From Diplosphaera chodatii (Eukaryota > Chlorophyta > Trebouxiophyceae > Prasiolales > Stichococcaceae), in the NCBI GenBank assembly GCA_032358165.1, contig JAALGY010000061.1:1-64000 (forward strand): a DNA stretch of 64,000 nt. The letters run 5' to 3'. Position numbers and translations under genes: made by a program. Positions 1 to 11,648 of the stretch are shown in pieces. The first letter of the stretch is position 1; every line of letters begins with the position of its first letter. The notes beneath the pieces are model-generated. The model made no database searches and had not been told where the DNA came from. It saw only the letters and a list, made by a program, of their open reading frames with translations.

Positions 1-3000
1 GAGCAGTAGTGACAGCACCTGACAACGGATGTGCGGCGAGCTGGCGCCCTGCCGGGGCTGGGCACGCCCGTAGCGCCGCGCTGCTGCATTGCTGGTACAG
101 CAGCACCCCGCCGTCACTGCTGAGCTTCCGCAGATTCTCTAGATTGCACACAGTAGCGCACCTATCAGCAACGTCGACTGTGAAATACAATCAGAACTGC
201 ACCATTCGCGTTCAGCGGAGTGCTGCAGCTTGGTGTCTGTCCACAGCGCTGCAGAGATTGCGCACTACATCGCCATATTAGCATGATCTTGCTGTCATGA
301 TCATGTGGAATGCCTGCAAGCACGCACTCAATGGAATAGAAAGCTGCACCTGCAGCACATCGAGCAGTTTTCCGGCTCTCCGGGCGGCATTGCAGGTGGA
401 GCGGAGTGCAGGCGATGTCCAGCTGCCCTGATGCAGCGCCAGCAGGTGCACACGCACAGCCGCCTGCGCTGCCTGCAAACGTGGGAAACATGAAATAGTG
501 GAGGCTTTGCTCGGTGTTGAGGGCCTTCACCAGTGACAATGCGAAACGCGCTGCTGGGCTTGCAGTCCGCTCACGCTCAAAAGCATACACCATTGCCAAG
601 CCCCAGCAACAGGTTGTCCCGCGAGAATGTGTCAATGGCACAACGCATTGAGCGTGCTCAATCGAGAACGCTGCAGTGGCTGATGTGCTGTCATGTCAGC
701 GGCAATCTGCATTGCTCGCCCGCCAAAGTTGCACACCTGACGATGAGTATAGTAGCTTCAAGCTGGGCTCTGTGGGCAAGCTGGGCTCCGTACCAGCCAC
801 ACGCCAGCAGCCGGCTGCCGTGCCAGTGCCCTCCGTTGCACACTGCCGCCACCGCCATCACCCCCACCGCAGGAACGCTCGAACGTCAGCGCCGCCGCCA
901 GGTCTGCTGGCATTGCGCTGGCATGGTCGCGGGAGTGGCGTTCGCATGGAGCTGCACAATGCTTCAAGCCTGCACCAGCAATTGCAACAGCATCAGTGAC
1001 AATCACCAGCAGCTGCCATGCGTTTTCCATTCACATCAGACCAGCTGCATGTTCTTGATGACAGCAACCCCATGTGACAGCCGCACTACATACTTAGCTC
1101 AAGGGCGTACAGCGCAACACTTACAGACGAAACCAATACCAATGGCCTCAGCAGCTGCCGAGGGCAACAAGCAGAAATGCTCACTTGCTGTGGCTGGAAT
1201 GCTGCCGCCAGACTTGGGTCACAAGCAACGGCAGCGGCGGTGGCGATGGCGGCTGCGACGGCCCTCCCAGACCTGCCAAGCTGCACGCATTAGGTGTAGT
1301 GAGATATCAACGACCTCTGGGCGTGCCGAGTCAGTGGCAGACATCAACGGTTTGATGCCGGGTACTCTTTGTCAAGGTTGCATCTCGTCAGATTTGACAA
1401 CGTCTAGAGCACAAGAAAGCACTGTTGCAGCTGCAATCTCAAATAGTGTCCCACGCTATCAACAGACATTTATACATAGCCGGGTAAGGTCAAGGAGTCA
1501 GTGGCACTCACCGGCGGACGACGCTTGTTGGTGGCGTTGGCGCCACTGCTGATGTTGTGCTCTACCACTGACTGCTGAGCAACGGCCGTGGCAGCCCGTC
1601 TTTTCATTGGATGGAAGCGAGGCTGGACGGGATGCCAGCAGCAGCTGGGCGCAGTCCGCAGGGCTTCCGGCTGCCTGCTGTAGGGTCAGCCGCCCGCTGC
1701 ACTCGGAAGTCGCCGCTGCATTGGGCTCCGCCGCTGCCTGCGATGCGGTGTTGGGGCGGCCGACGGTGATGCGCTGCTCTGAGCGACCTGCAGCTGCTCT
1801 GGGCGCCGCAGGGGCTTTGGCCATCAGCATGCCTAGCAGGCGCTGTTACCAGCTCTCGGAGCTGCTGCGGTGCGGGCTGCATTCGCAGCAGCGGGGGGTA
1901 TCAGCGGTGCGTGTGTGGTGCTGGCGTCACAGCTGGTGGTCGCAGCGTCCGTGCCGCTGAGCCGACGGCAGGCTGCCGGGGGCGTCCCGGGTCGTCGTCG
2001 TGAGGGTGCGCGGTCTGCGGGCGGTAGCACTGCGCTACAGGTTAAAGTAGAAAAGGTGCGGTGTATGTCAGCCCCATCCACATCAAGTACCGCTGCTATG
2101 TACATGGACCAGCTGTGCGGATAATGAAAGACAAGCACGACGGCGAAACAACAGCGTGCTTGGCTGCTGAAGGACATCCAATGCTACATATATATACGCA
2201 GCTCCGAACTGCTTGAACATGATGTATCTGGCCTGATCTGCAACGTTTGGAATGCACCTACCGAGTTCATCAGGCACAGCCTGGCATGAAGGTGCATGGT
2301 GCGCCGCCTGCTGCTGCTGTGCAATGCCGAGGTCATCGGAGGCGGCTGGCTGGGCGGCGGCGGCAATGGTTGCGGGCTGGGAGGAGGCTGCGGCGGTGGC
2401 GGGGGTGCGGACCAGGCGTTAGACGGGGCGGCGGCGTCGGGGCCAGCCCGTTCTGCGACTCCAGATCTGCACAACGAATGCATGACTTATCACAAGCTGC
2501 TACATCCGAAGCATGGTGCTACATGTATGTACTCTATAGGCAAACAGGCGGCAACGAGCAGGACTGCCAGCGCCGGGCATCCGCCATGCATGAGCCTGAG
2601 GCTTGCGAGGCTCACAGTCTGGCTGTTCGTGTTGACGGCACCACGGCCGGCGGCTGCGAAAAGAGTGCTAGGGCAGCGGGGCAGCGGCGCTGGATGCGGG
2701 CTGGCCGGTGGCGGCAGGGGCAGGCCAGGATGGGGCTTGTGATGCGAGGACTTTGAGGTGGTGGCCACGACGGCAGCAGGCCGTGCGCGCGGTGGGCTGG
2801 GCTGGGCTGCGGGGATGTGATGGGGGGCAGCAGCGGGCGATGCTCCGGGCGGCGCAGGGGGTGGCAAGCTTGGTGAGCGGCTGAAAGGCTGGCGTGGGGC
2901 GGCAGCGAGGGCTGGATGGCGGTGAATGTCGGCAGGCTGGGCGTCAGCGATGGTGGCAGCAGCAAGGCGACGGCAGCAACGGCGGAGGGTGTGGGCTGGA

Positions 3001-5072
3001 CGATGGCCTTGGCGGCGGCGGTGCGGCGGGGTTTGATTGCTTGGTGCAATTGCTGCTCTGCAGCGAAGCACGCATGTCAGGTCAGCAATGGCAACCGGTC
3101 GGTGATGCATACCGATCGGCTGCAGCAAGGAGCAAGACTCACCCAGTGCATCGGCAGTGTCAGATTCACTGCATGCCGAGGACAAACACCTGCAGGAGAG
3201 CGCTTAGCGCCAATAGCAAGCCTGCACACGCAAAGCGGGGCTGCAAGTCGGCATGGCATGATGAACATCAAGCATCCAGAACGCTCGCATACGCAGTCGC
3301 AGTCCACTGTATGCACTGTGGGCGCTGCATGATCGGTAACTGTGCTCACATGATGTGACAGTATGCGCAGCAACGGTGCGGCACACCAGCTGCAGCTCGA
3401 CATCAGCTCACATCTGGGCTACTGCAAGAGCGGTCTGACTCCTCCATTTGCCGCAAAGGTGTGTATCAAACAAATCCTGCAACTATGTGCACTGCTGGCT
3501 GGCAAATGGCCAAAACATGCAGGAATCTGCCCACAGTTTGCCGCTGATCTGGGCAGCAATAATGCTCTGTTCACGAATGCTGGTGGACAATCGAGCGTGT
3601 CTGATGGTGTTTCTGCCATCAAGACATCGCTGTACCTCTGTGCACACTGCATATGTGCAGGCGCCCACCATTCGGGCCGTTCCAGCAGATGAAACATGCA
3701 TGTCGACCCACAGGTTGCCCATCGGTGGTGGATCTTGCCCATCATGGATGAGGTGCATGACAGTTGAAGCACTTCGCAGATCGATTGCCAGCATGATCCG
3801 ATATGCAATTGCGAGGCAGGCCTGTCACACAACACACGATGGACAGTGCACTACCATCCGAATGGAGATGCAAGATCAGAGGGCTGCGCAGCATCCACCA
3901 CCACCGCACTTCACAGCATCGGACCAGTGCTCTGCCAGGCGACGCCAGTGCCAGGCGACGGAGCACCCGCTATGCTGCGTTGTCTCCAGGCATTGGTGAA
4001 ATCTGTCACGGTTACATAGCGACGCCAGTGCCAAAGTATGGCTGACATCTGCTGTGCACCCCCGGCAAGCAGCTGCATCTGTGTAAAACGCCTCCCTGGC
4101 CCACCCAGCTGACAGGCAGCCACCGGCTTGTTTGGCACCATATCCACCACCATGCTGGCAGCATCAGGAGCAGCAGCTGCAGCCGCCGCCGCTGCCGCCA
4201 GCGACGTCCACCGCGCCAGCGCATCGCTGCCGTCCCAATCTGCCGGCAGCATCTCCAGCTGCAAGCCTGCTGATTGCGCCATCGTCTGTCAACTTCTCGC
4301 CAGCGATGCGCTGCAGCGAGGCCGCTGACGCCGCTACTGCCATCCCTGCTGCTGCCTGGATCGGCTGCTGCCCGGAACCTGCGTGCCAAAGAGCGGCGTC
4401 AGGAGGGGCGGCGGCAGCGCCCGTGCTCCATGATGCATGAAATGACCGATCCACACACCAGAACAGCAGCATCATGGTTGTGCGATCTGTCAAAGAGTCG
4501 AGTGAGGTGTACAGCGCCTACGCCTGACCCCCTAGGATGTGGATGAAGAGTGAACGAAGCAAGTTCGTGTACATGTGAATCACCTAGGGGCGGCGGCTTC
4601 CGGCGTCGGACCGCGGCTGGAATTCCTCGCACCCGTAGACGCCACGTGTAGAAAGGCCGACGCCAGCCAGGCTCCCAGCGGCGGCAGCGGCACGCCGAAG
4701 TCCGCCTGCAGCGTGCCAGGAGTTGGGACCTGTCGGTTGCTGAGCACCGGATGTGCACACAGAAGTGACAGCAGCAGCACCCCGAGTCGTCAAGCATGAT
4801 GTGCCAGCCGCAGCGTGCATTGCAGCCGGCAGATGCTTGTCCTGGGACTGCCTGATGCTGGTTCAGAGTGACTGTGGATGAATAGCAAAGCTTAAGACGC
4901 AAGGCCGTGTAAGCTGGGGGGCTGCGCCCGCCGACAGCTGCAGGGTGTTTGTGAAGTTAGGGCGCTACTGCCATTGAGCGTTGCAGATCTCTGACACCCA
5001 CCTGCTCCGCGCTGGACACGCTTCCACTGCCGCCCAGCATGGCACAGCTTCGGTCACCGACCACCGCACCAC
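1..5072. other. Gene-poor left flank, no confident gene
   Basis: No exon chain that I can defend lies here. Open frames are long on both strands because the DNA is GC-rich, and their translations are Ala-, Pro-, Gln- and Cys-rich without recognisable domains. A proline-rich minus-strand stretch near 2340-2440 reads as PPPPPQPPPSPQP, like extensin/pherophorin linkers, but has no flanking domain. Near 1861-1960 the plus strand reads RAAFAAAGGISGACVVLAS, which resembles an Armadillo helix-turn but is isolated. Diverged or pseudogenised Armadillo sequence is possible; otherwise this is intergenic or pericentromere-like DNA beside the satellite array. Confidence 0.4.
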
Positions 5073-5143
5073 CTGAAATGGCATGCGCCACCAGTCATTG
5101 ACCGCCACGAACACTAAGCACAGCCCCGACGCCCAGATGTCAG
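5073..5143 (-). other. Possible exon resembling protein-kinase subdomain IX
   Basis: On the minus strand a stretch bounded by CTGCAG (acceptor) and GTGGTG (donor) encodes DIWASGLCLVFVAVNDWWRM and then PFQ. The D-I-W-x-x-G-x-x-L pattern followed by PF resembles kinase subdomain IX (D-V/I-W-S/A-x-G-V-x-L ... PF). No convincing HRD catalytic loop, DFG or APE motif was found in the next ~900 bases upstream. A frame near 5860-5900 reads LSDLAVVRTL where LSDFGLARTL would be expected. This is therefore either one exon of a poorly resolved gene, a decayed kinase, or chance. Confidence 0.25.
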
Positions 5144-5149
5144 CTGCAG

Positions 5150-5506
5150 ATGTTCAGCCCTTGCAGGTGGCAGTCTGTCAAGCACGGCACACCTGATTGC
5201 CTCACTGGCGCTAGCAGCGGGCACCACGGCAGCCGCGGGATGCAGTTGCTGGGGCGTCAGCTGCGCCGGCATCTGCTCAGCGCCCCGCCACTGCTGCTGC
5301 TCTTGCACCTGCCGCTGGCTGCCACGGTTGATGCGCCCCAAGTGACTGCTGACATTGCGGACGCAGGTGCTGTTGCTCCTGTTATTGCGGCTCTGGCAGC
5401 GGGAAGCCGCCAGATGGTGTACTTCTTGACGCCGACACCCTCGTCGGTACCTGCTGAGCACGCCCACCTGCAGCGCCAGAAGAAGAGAAGTAAGGATGGC
5501 TGCTGA
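5150..5506 (+). other. Armadillo-like open frame
   Basis: The plus-strand frame contains APQVTADIADAGAVAPVIAA followed by LAAGS. This fits the Armadillo repeat pattern (a helix, then I-A-x-A-G-A-I-x-P-L-V-x-L-L-x-S-G-S). Only one repeat is visible, splice junctions are unclear, and the frame overlaps antisense sequence that I also considered. It may be one exon of an Arm-repeat gene or a relic. I cannot define a start or a complete product. Confidence 0.25.
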
Positions 5507-6089
5507 TAACACAGCACCGCATGATGCTATGCAGATATGCCTGCTAGTGACATCCGCCAATGGGTGCTGCACACAGAGCATAAGCGTCGATGTGTACATC
5601 TCTGTACAACACTTTCGTTGGCTATGGAGATAGTGCGGCCGCAAAGTGCATGCTGAGCAGAGTGAAGGGCAAGAGCTGCTGACAAAAATCGACGCACAGG
5701 TGCTGCTGTGCCGATAGAGTGCCTGCATTGCACACCTGATGCTGGGCGGTGGCACGCGACAGGCCGAGGCCCACCATTCGGCTGGAGCCGTGTTGCTGCG
5801 AGAGGTGACTGGTGTCCCTGGCCCCGTCGCCGCCGACGCCACCTCCGCATGAGCACACTCGAGCGTCCGCACCACTGCCAGGTCCGACAGGACCCCTGCG
5901 CCACAGGCGATCGTCCAAACAGCTGGAAATGTCGCAAGAGCAGTGACATTCAGCAACATAGGGCACTATTGACCCTACTTATGAAACACACCGCGTGCCA
6001 GATCTGATTGTAGTCAAAGCACATGAGGCGCCACGCAAGTTTGCAACTCGAGGCTGCACATTGTCACAGGCCTACTTCAGCACCATCAG

Positions 6090-9000
6090 GGCAATCAACA
6101 GGTCGGGAAGTTGGTTGGCAGTCACCATCAGAAGACGGAGCAGATTGCACCCTGCCTGGACCGCCCCGGATGTAGCGGGTGCGTCGCCCTGCTGCTTGAT
6201 AGCTTGCAGCAAAGCTGTAACCCTGCATCGGAGGCATCAAACAATCCCTCAGGCTCGGCAGGTGCACATCTGCCAGCCTCAGAACTGCCGGCAAACAGGC
6301 TGCAGATCGCACCATGTCAGAACCGCCCTGGAAGTAGCAGGAGCCAAGGACGTGCGACGCCCTGCAGCCTGACAGTCGGCAGCAACTTCACATCCCTGCG
6401 ACGGGGCAGCCAAAGCATCCCTCTGGCTCGGCAGACGCACGGTCAGCAAGCTCAGAACTGCCAGCTGTCAGGCTGCAGGTCGCACCCCGTCTGAACCGCC
6501 CCGGAAGTAGCGGGTGCATAGCACTTGCGTCGCTGTGCAGCCTGACAGTTGGCAGCAAAGGTGAAACCCTGCATCAGGGCGGCCAAAGCATCCGTCTGGC
6601 TCGGTAAAGGCCAAATCAGCAAGCACAGAACTGCCAGCTGTCAGGCTGCAGGTCGCACCCCGTCTGAACCGCCCCGGAAGTAGCGGGTGCATAGCACTTG
6701 CGTCGCTGTGCAGCCTGACAGTTGGCAGCAAGTTCAAATCCCTGCATCAGGGCGACCAAAGCATCCCTCAGGCTCCGCAGGTGCACATTCACCTGCCTCA
6801 GAACTGCCAGCAAACAGGCTGCAGATCGCACCATGTCAGAACCGCCCTGGAAGTAGCAGGAGCCAAGGACGTGCGACGCCCTGCAGCCTGACAGTTGGCA
6901 GCAACTTCAAATCCCTGCATCGGCGCAGCCAAAGCATCCCTCAGGCTCGGCAGACGCACGGTCAGCAAGCTCAGAACTGCCAGCTGTCAGGCTGCAGGTC
7001 GCACCCCGTCCGAACCGCCCTGGGAGCAGCAGTACCCAGCACTTGCGTCGCCCTGCTACCTGAACAGCTTGTAGCAACCTCGAAACCCTGCATCAGGGCG
7101 GCCAAAGCATCCCTCAGGCTCGGCAGATGCACATCTTCCAGCATCAGAACTGCCAGCTGTCAGGCTGCGGGTCGCACCCCGTCTGGGCCGCCCCGGAAGT
7201 AGTAGGCACACAGCTAAGCGCCACCGCCCAGCCTGACAGCTGGCAGCAAAGCTGACACCCTGCATCAGGGCAGCCAAAGCATCCCTAAGGCTCGCCAGAT
7301 GCCCCCATGAAAGCTCCAAAGCTGCCAGCAAACAGGCAGCAGATCGCACTTGGTCTGAACCGCCCCGGAAGTAGCAGGAGCCCAGCGCTTGCGTCGCTAT
7401 GGAGCCTGACAGCTATTTAGAAAGCTGTAACCCTGCATCGGAGCAGTCAATCCGTTCCTCAGGCTCGATAGATGCGCATCTGCCAGCATCAAAGCTACCA
7501 GTAAACAGGCTGTAGATCGCACTTGGTCTGAACCGCCCCGGAAGTAGCGGGTGCCAAGGACTTGCGGCGCCCTGTAGCCTGACAGCTTGCAGCAAAGCTG
7601 TAACCCTGCATCGGAGGCATCCAACAATCCCTCAGGCTCGGCAGGTGCACATCTGCCAGCCTCAGAACTGCCAGCTGTCAGGCTGCAGAGCACACTTGGT
7701 CTGAACCGCCCTGGAAAGAGCGGGTGCCCAGACTTGCGTCGCCCTGCTACCTGATAGCTATTCGCAAAGCTCGAATCCCTGCATCGGGGCAGCCAAAGCA
7801 TCCCTAAGGCTCGCCAGATGCACCCATGGAAGCTCCAAAGCTGCCAGCGAACAGGCTGCGGGTCGCACCCTGTTGGAACCGCCCCGGAAGTAGCAGGAGC
7901 CCAGCTAAGCGCCACCGCCCAGCCTGATAGCTATGTGCAAAGCTGACACCCTGCATCAGGGCAGCCAAAGCATCCCTCAGGCTCGCCAGATGCACCCATG
8001 GAAGCTCCAAAGCTGCCAGCAAACAGGCAGCAGATCGCACCATGTCAGAACCGCCCTGACAATGGCACATACCGGGATTTGCGACGCCCTGCTGCCTGAC
8101 AGCTGGCAGCAAAGGTGACACCCTGCATCAGGGCAGCCAAAGCATCCTGCGGGCTCGGCAGAGGCACGGTCAGCAACCTTACAGCTGCCAGCTGTCAGGC
8201 AGCAGAGCACACTTGGTCAGAACCGCCCGGAAGTAGCAGGAGCCCAGCGCTTGCGTCGCTATGGAGCCTGACAGCTATTTAGAAAGCTGTAACCCTGCAT
8301 CGGAGCAGTCAATCCGTTCCTCAGGCTCGATAGATGCGCATCTGCCAGCATCAAAGCTACCAGTAAACAGGCTGTAGATCGCACTTGGTCTGAACCGCCC
8401 CGGAAGTAGCGGGTGCCAAGGACTTGCGGCGCCCTGTAGCCTGACAGCTTGCAGCAAAGCTGTAACCCTGCATCGGAGGCATCCAACAATCCCTCAGGCT
8501 CGGCAGGTGCACATCTGCCAGCCTCAGAACTGCCAGCTGTCAGGCTGCAGAGCACACTTGGTCTGAACCGCCCTGGAAAGAGCGGGTGCCCAGACTTGCG
8601 TCGCCCTGCTACCTGATAGCTATTCGCAAAGCTCGAATCCCTGCATCGGGGCAGCCAAAGCATCCCTAAGGCTCGCCAGATGCACCCATGGAAGCTCCAA
8701 AGCTGCCAGCGAACAGGCTGCGGGTCGCACCCTGTTGGAACCGCCCCGGAAGTAGCAGGAGCCCAGCTAAGCGCCACCGCCCAGCCTGATAGCTATGTGC
8801 AAAGCTGACACCCTGCATCAGGGCAGCCAAAGCATCCCTCAGGCTCGCCAGATGCACCCATGGAAGCTCCAAAGCTGCCAGCAAACAGGCAGCAGATCGC
8901 ACCATGTCAGAACCGCCCTGACAATGGCACATACCGGGATTTGCGACGCCCTGCTGCCTGACAGCTGGCAGCAAAGGTGACACCCTGCATCAGGGCAGCC

Positions 9001-10330
9001 AAAGCATCCTGCGGGCTCGGCAGAGGCACGGTCAGCAACCTTACAGCTGCCAGCTGTCAGGCAGCAGAGCACACTTGGTCAGAACCGCCCGGAAGTAGCG
9101 GGAGCCCAGCGCTTGCGCCGCTGTGGAGCCTGACAGCTATTTGGAAAGCTGTAACCCTGCATCGGGGCAGCCAAAGCATCCGTCAGGCTCGGCAGGTGCA
9201 CGGTCAACAACCCCAGATTTGCCAGCTGTCAGGCTGCGGGTCGCACCATGTTGGAACCGCCCCGGAAGTAGTAGGTGCCCGGACTTGCGGCGCCCTACTA
9301 CCTGACAATTGGCAGCAACTTCGAAACCCTGCATCGCGGCAGCCAAAGCATCCGTCTGGCTCGGCAGATGCACATTCAGCAACCCCAAACTGCCAGCAAA
9401 CAGGCTGCAGGTCGCACCCCGTCTGAACCGCCCCGGAAGTAGCGGGTGCCCGGACTGGCGATGCCCTGCTACTTGACAGTTGGCAGCAACTTCAAATCCC
9501 TGCATCGGAGCCATCAAGGCATCCCTCTGGCTCGGCAGGTGCAACCATGGAAGCTCCAGAACTGCCAGCAAACAGGCTGCAGGTCGCACCCCATCTGAAC
9601 CGCCCTGGAAGCAGCAGGAGCCCAGGACGTGCGACGCCCTGCAGCCTGACAGTTGGCAGCAACTTCAAATCCCTGCATCGGGGCAGCCAGAGCATCCATC
9701 AGGCTCGGCATGTGCACATCTTCCAGCCTCAGAAGTGCCAGCAAACAGGCTGCAGAGCACACTTGGTCTGGACCGCCCCGGAAGTAGCGGGAGCCCAGGA
9801 CGTGCGACGCCCTGCAGCCTGACAGTTGGCAGCAACTTCGAAACTCTGCATTGGGGCAGTCAAAGTCTCCCTCAGGCTCGGCAGATGCACCCACGGAAGC
9901 TTCAAAGCTGCCAGCAAACAGGCTGCGGGTCGCACCCTGTCCGGGGCCGCCCCGGGAGTCGCGGGTGACCAGCACTTGCGACGCCCTGCTGCCTGACACT
10001 TGGCAGCAAAGGTGGAACCCTGCATAGCGCAGCTAAACCGTCCCTCTGGCTCGGCAGGTGCACAGTCTGCAGCTCCAAAGCTGCCAGCAAACAGGCTGCA
10101 GATCACACCGTGTCGCAACCGCCCCGGAAGTGGTGGGTTCCAAAGCTAAGCGCCACCGCCTAGCCTGACAGCTTGCAGCAAAGGTGAAATCCTGCATAAG
10201 GGCAGCTAAACCATCCCTCAGTCTCGGCAGGTGCACTTTCACCAGCCTCAGAGCTGCCAGCAAACAGGCAGCAGGTCGCACCACATGTCGGAACCGCCCT
10301 GGAAGTGACAGTGTGAGGGCTCAGCGCGAC
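6090..10330. repeat. ~172-bp satellite array (about 24 monomers)
   Basis: A head-to-tail array. The landmark ccctgcat (or a one-base variant) recurs at 6221, 6394, 6567, 6740, 6913, 7086, 7258, 7431, 7604, 7777, 7949, 8121, 8293, 8466, 8639, 8811, 8983, 9155, 9327, 9498, 9671, 9844, 10018 and 10190. Spacing is 171-174 bp, mean about 172.6. Other conserved blocks are agccaaagcatccct, ggctcggcag, gaaccgccccggaagtag and the dyad arms described separately. Stops in all frames and the periodicity argue against coding; open frames inside are shadows. Monomers degenerate at both edges. The length is close to a nucleosome repeat, as in many centromeric or subtelomeric satellites; that role is an inference. 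Confidence 0.93.
7364..9099. repeat. 862-bp higher-order duplication (two five-monomer copies)
   Basis: Bases 7364-8237 match 8226-9099 at an offset of 862 bp. Every line I compared was identical and the translated frames inside the two copies are identical too. The offset equals five monomers (173+173+172+172+172). Identity breaks on the left at 7363/8225, where the second copy has lost one C in the run before GGAAGTAG, and on the right at 8238/9100 (A versus G). Neighbouring monomers outside the block are clearly diverged, so this is a recent duplication or homogenisation of a five-monomer unit, or an assembly duplication. Confidence 0.9.
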
Positions 10331-11648
10331 TGCAAAGCCTGCAAGCAGCAAGCAGAGCTTCGAATCGTCATCGCAGAGCAATAAAATCACTTCCGAACTT
10401 CGCCAACTGCGCATTCTGCAGCTGCACTCCTGGTGCTTACCATGTAGGAGGGTTCTCGCCAGGTCTGGGATGGTCCAGAAAGTGTCAAAGCAGGCGCCAA
10501 ATGCTCCCCCTATAGCAGCCGCAGGACGTCGAATATCAGACCAGTGTCTGCAAGCTGCAGAGCATTGGGCAACCCTCATCATTGGCAGCCAGCTGCGCCC
10601 CTGGCAGTGCAGGGCGCACGAGTGTAGTGTGATGGCGCCGCGTTCTGTCCGCTTCACTGCTCCGGATGCCCGCCAACCACGCCAGTGTGGCCGTGAGCAG
10701 CGCACGACACCAATCGGTCATGCCACAGAACCGCTGGTAAGAACAGCAGGCCCAGGATCGCCTCCGAGAGCTGACTGGGGGTGCACCGCTGATGCCTGCA
10801 GTGACTTCAGCGCTGCTGCAAGCGCATGTGCGCAGTAGAAGGAAGCCCAAACTTCTGGACGCTTGCTCAGCTGCAGGGCACCACGTCAGTCCTGTGGTAT
10901 GTTGCGGCAGCAGCTCGTTTTGTGCACCTGCAGACGGCGGGGCTGACCGCAGTGCAAATGTGAATTGGCCAGCAGCGAGGACTCTGTGCGATTTGGACCG
11001 TATCCAGCGCCACGCTTTGTCTCATGCCTCTATCGGGAGATTCGCACACTGCTGTTGCTGATATGTGCAAGCACGTGCTGGCGTGCCAAGCTTGGAGCGG
11101 GTCAGCAGGCTGGACACTGGTGATTGGCCGCCGAATGGTTGATCGGCGGGGGATTTGTTGACCGGCGTCGAGTTTGCGCACCACCGATGCACAGGATACA
11201 AACAGCAACGCACATGCACGCTAGCAATGTCTCAGAAGTTGCGGCCCCGATCAGCCAGCAGAAGCGGTGAGTACCAGGCAATGCGGGACGGTTGCACATT
11301 GTGACTGAGGTGGTAACTTTCCTCCGTTTCATACCAAGCGTGCAGGGTCTGCCTAGTGACACGGGACCCACGTCCACTCCAGACCTGGATGATGCGGATT
11401 GGTCGTGATCTCAGCATGTCCGCCCTCAGCCATCAGAATGTTGCGTTACACCTAGGCTGAGCCAACTTCTTGTCCGGTTCGGGCGAGTGAGCACCTACTG
11501 CTTTCCAAACTCTGCATGTGTCACTCAGCAGCCGAGGTGTCGCTAACTGTGAACGTCAGCAGCTACAGCTCGGGTGCCCGCCTCGCGGCGTCGCCTTTGG
11601 CACAACAGGGCCATGGCTGCGGAGGCTACGCCCTGCCTGTCATGAAAA
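10331..11648. other. Interval between satellite and first gene; no confident gene
   Basis: Satellite similarity fades after about 10300. A minus-strand frame around 10470-10600 reads RRPAAAIGGAFGACFDTFWT and could be a membrane segment, but no splice partners or family resemblance were found. A plus-strand ATG at 11227 is followed by a good GTGAGT donor at about 11267, yet no downstream exon continues it. Nothing else is supportable. Confidence 0.4.

Noticed and set aside
2184..3185. Proline-rich frames resembling extensin or pherophorin
   Set aside because: Low complexity only, with no signal peptide, Cys-rich domain or splice chain.
7364..9099. Transposon with long direct repeats
   Set aside because: The 862-bp copies are composed of five satellite monomers; there is no transposase, terminal repeat or target-site duplication.
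6100..10300. Many 60-180 residue frames on both strands within the array
   Set aside because: They repeat with the ~172-bp satellite period and are shadows of the repeat, not a repetitive protein gene.
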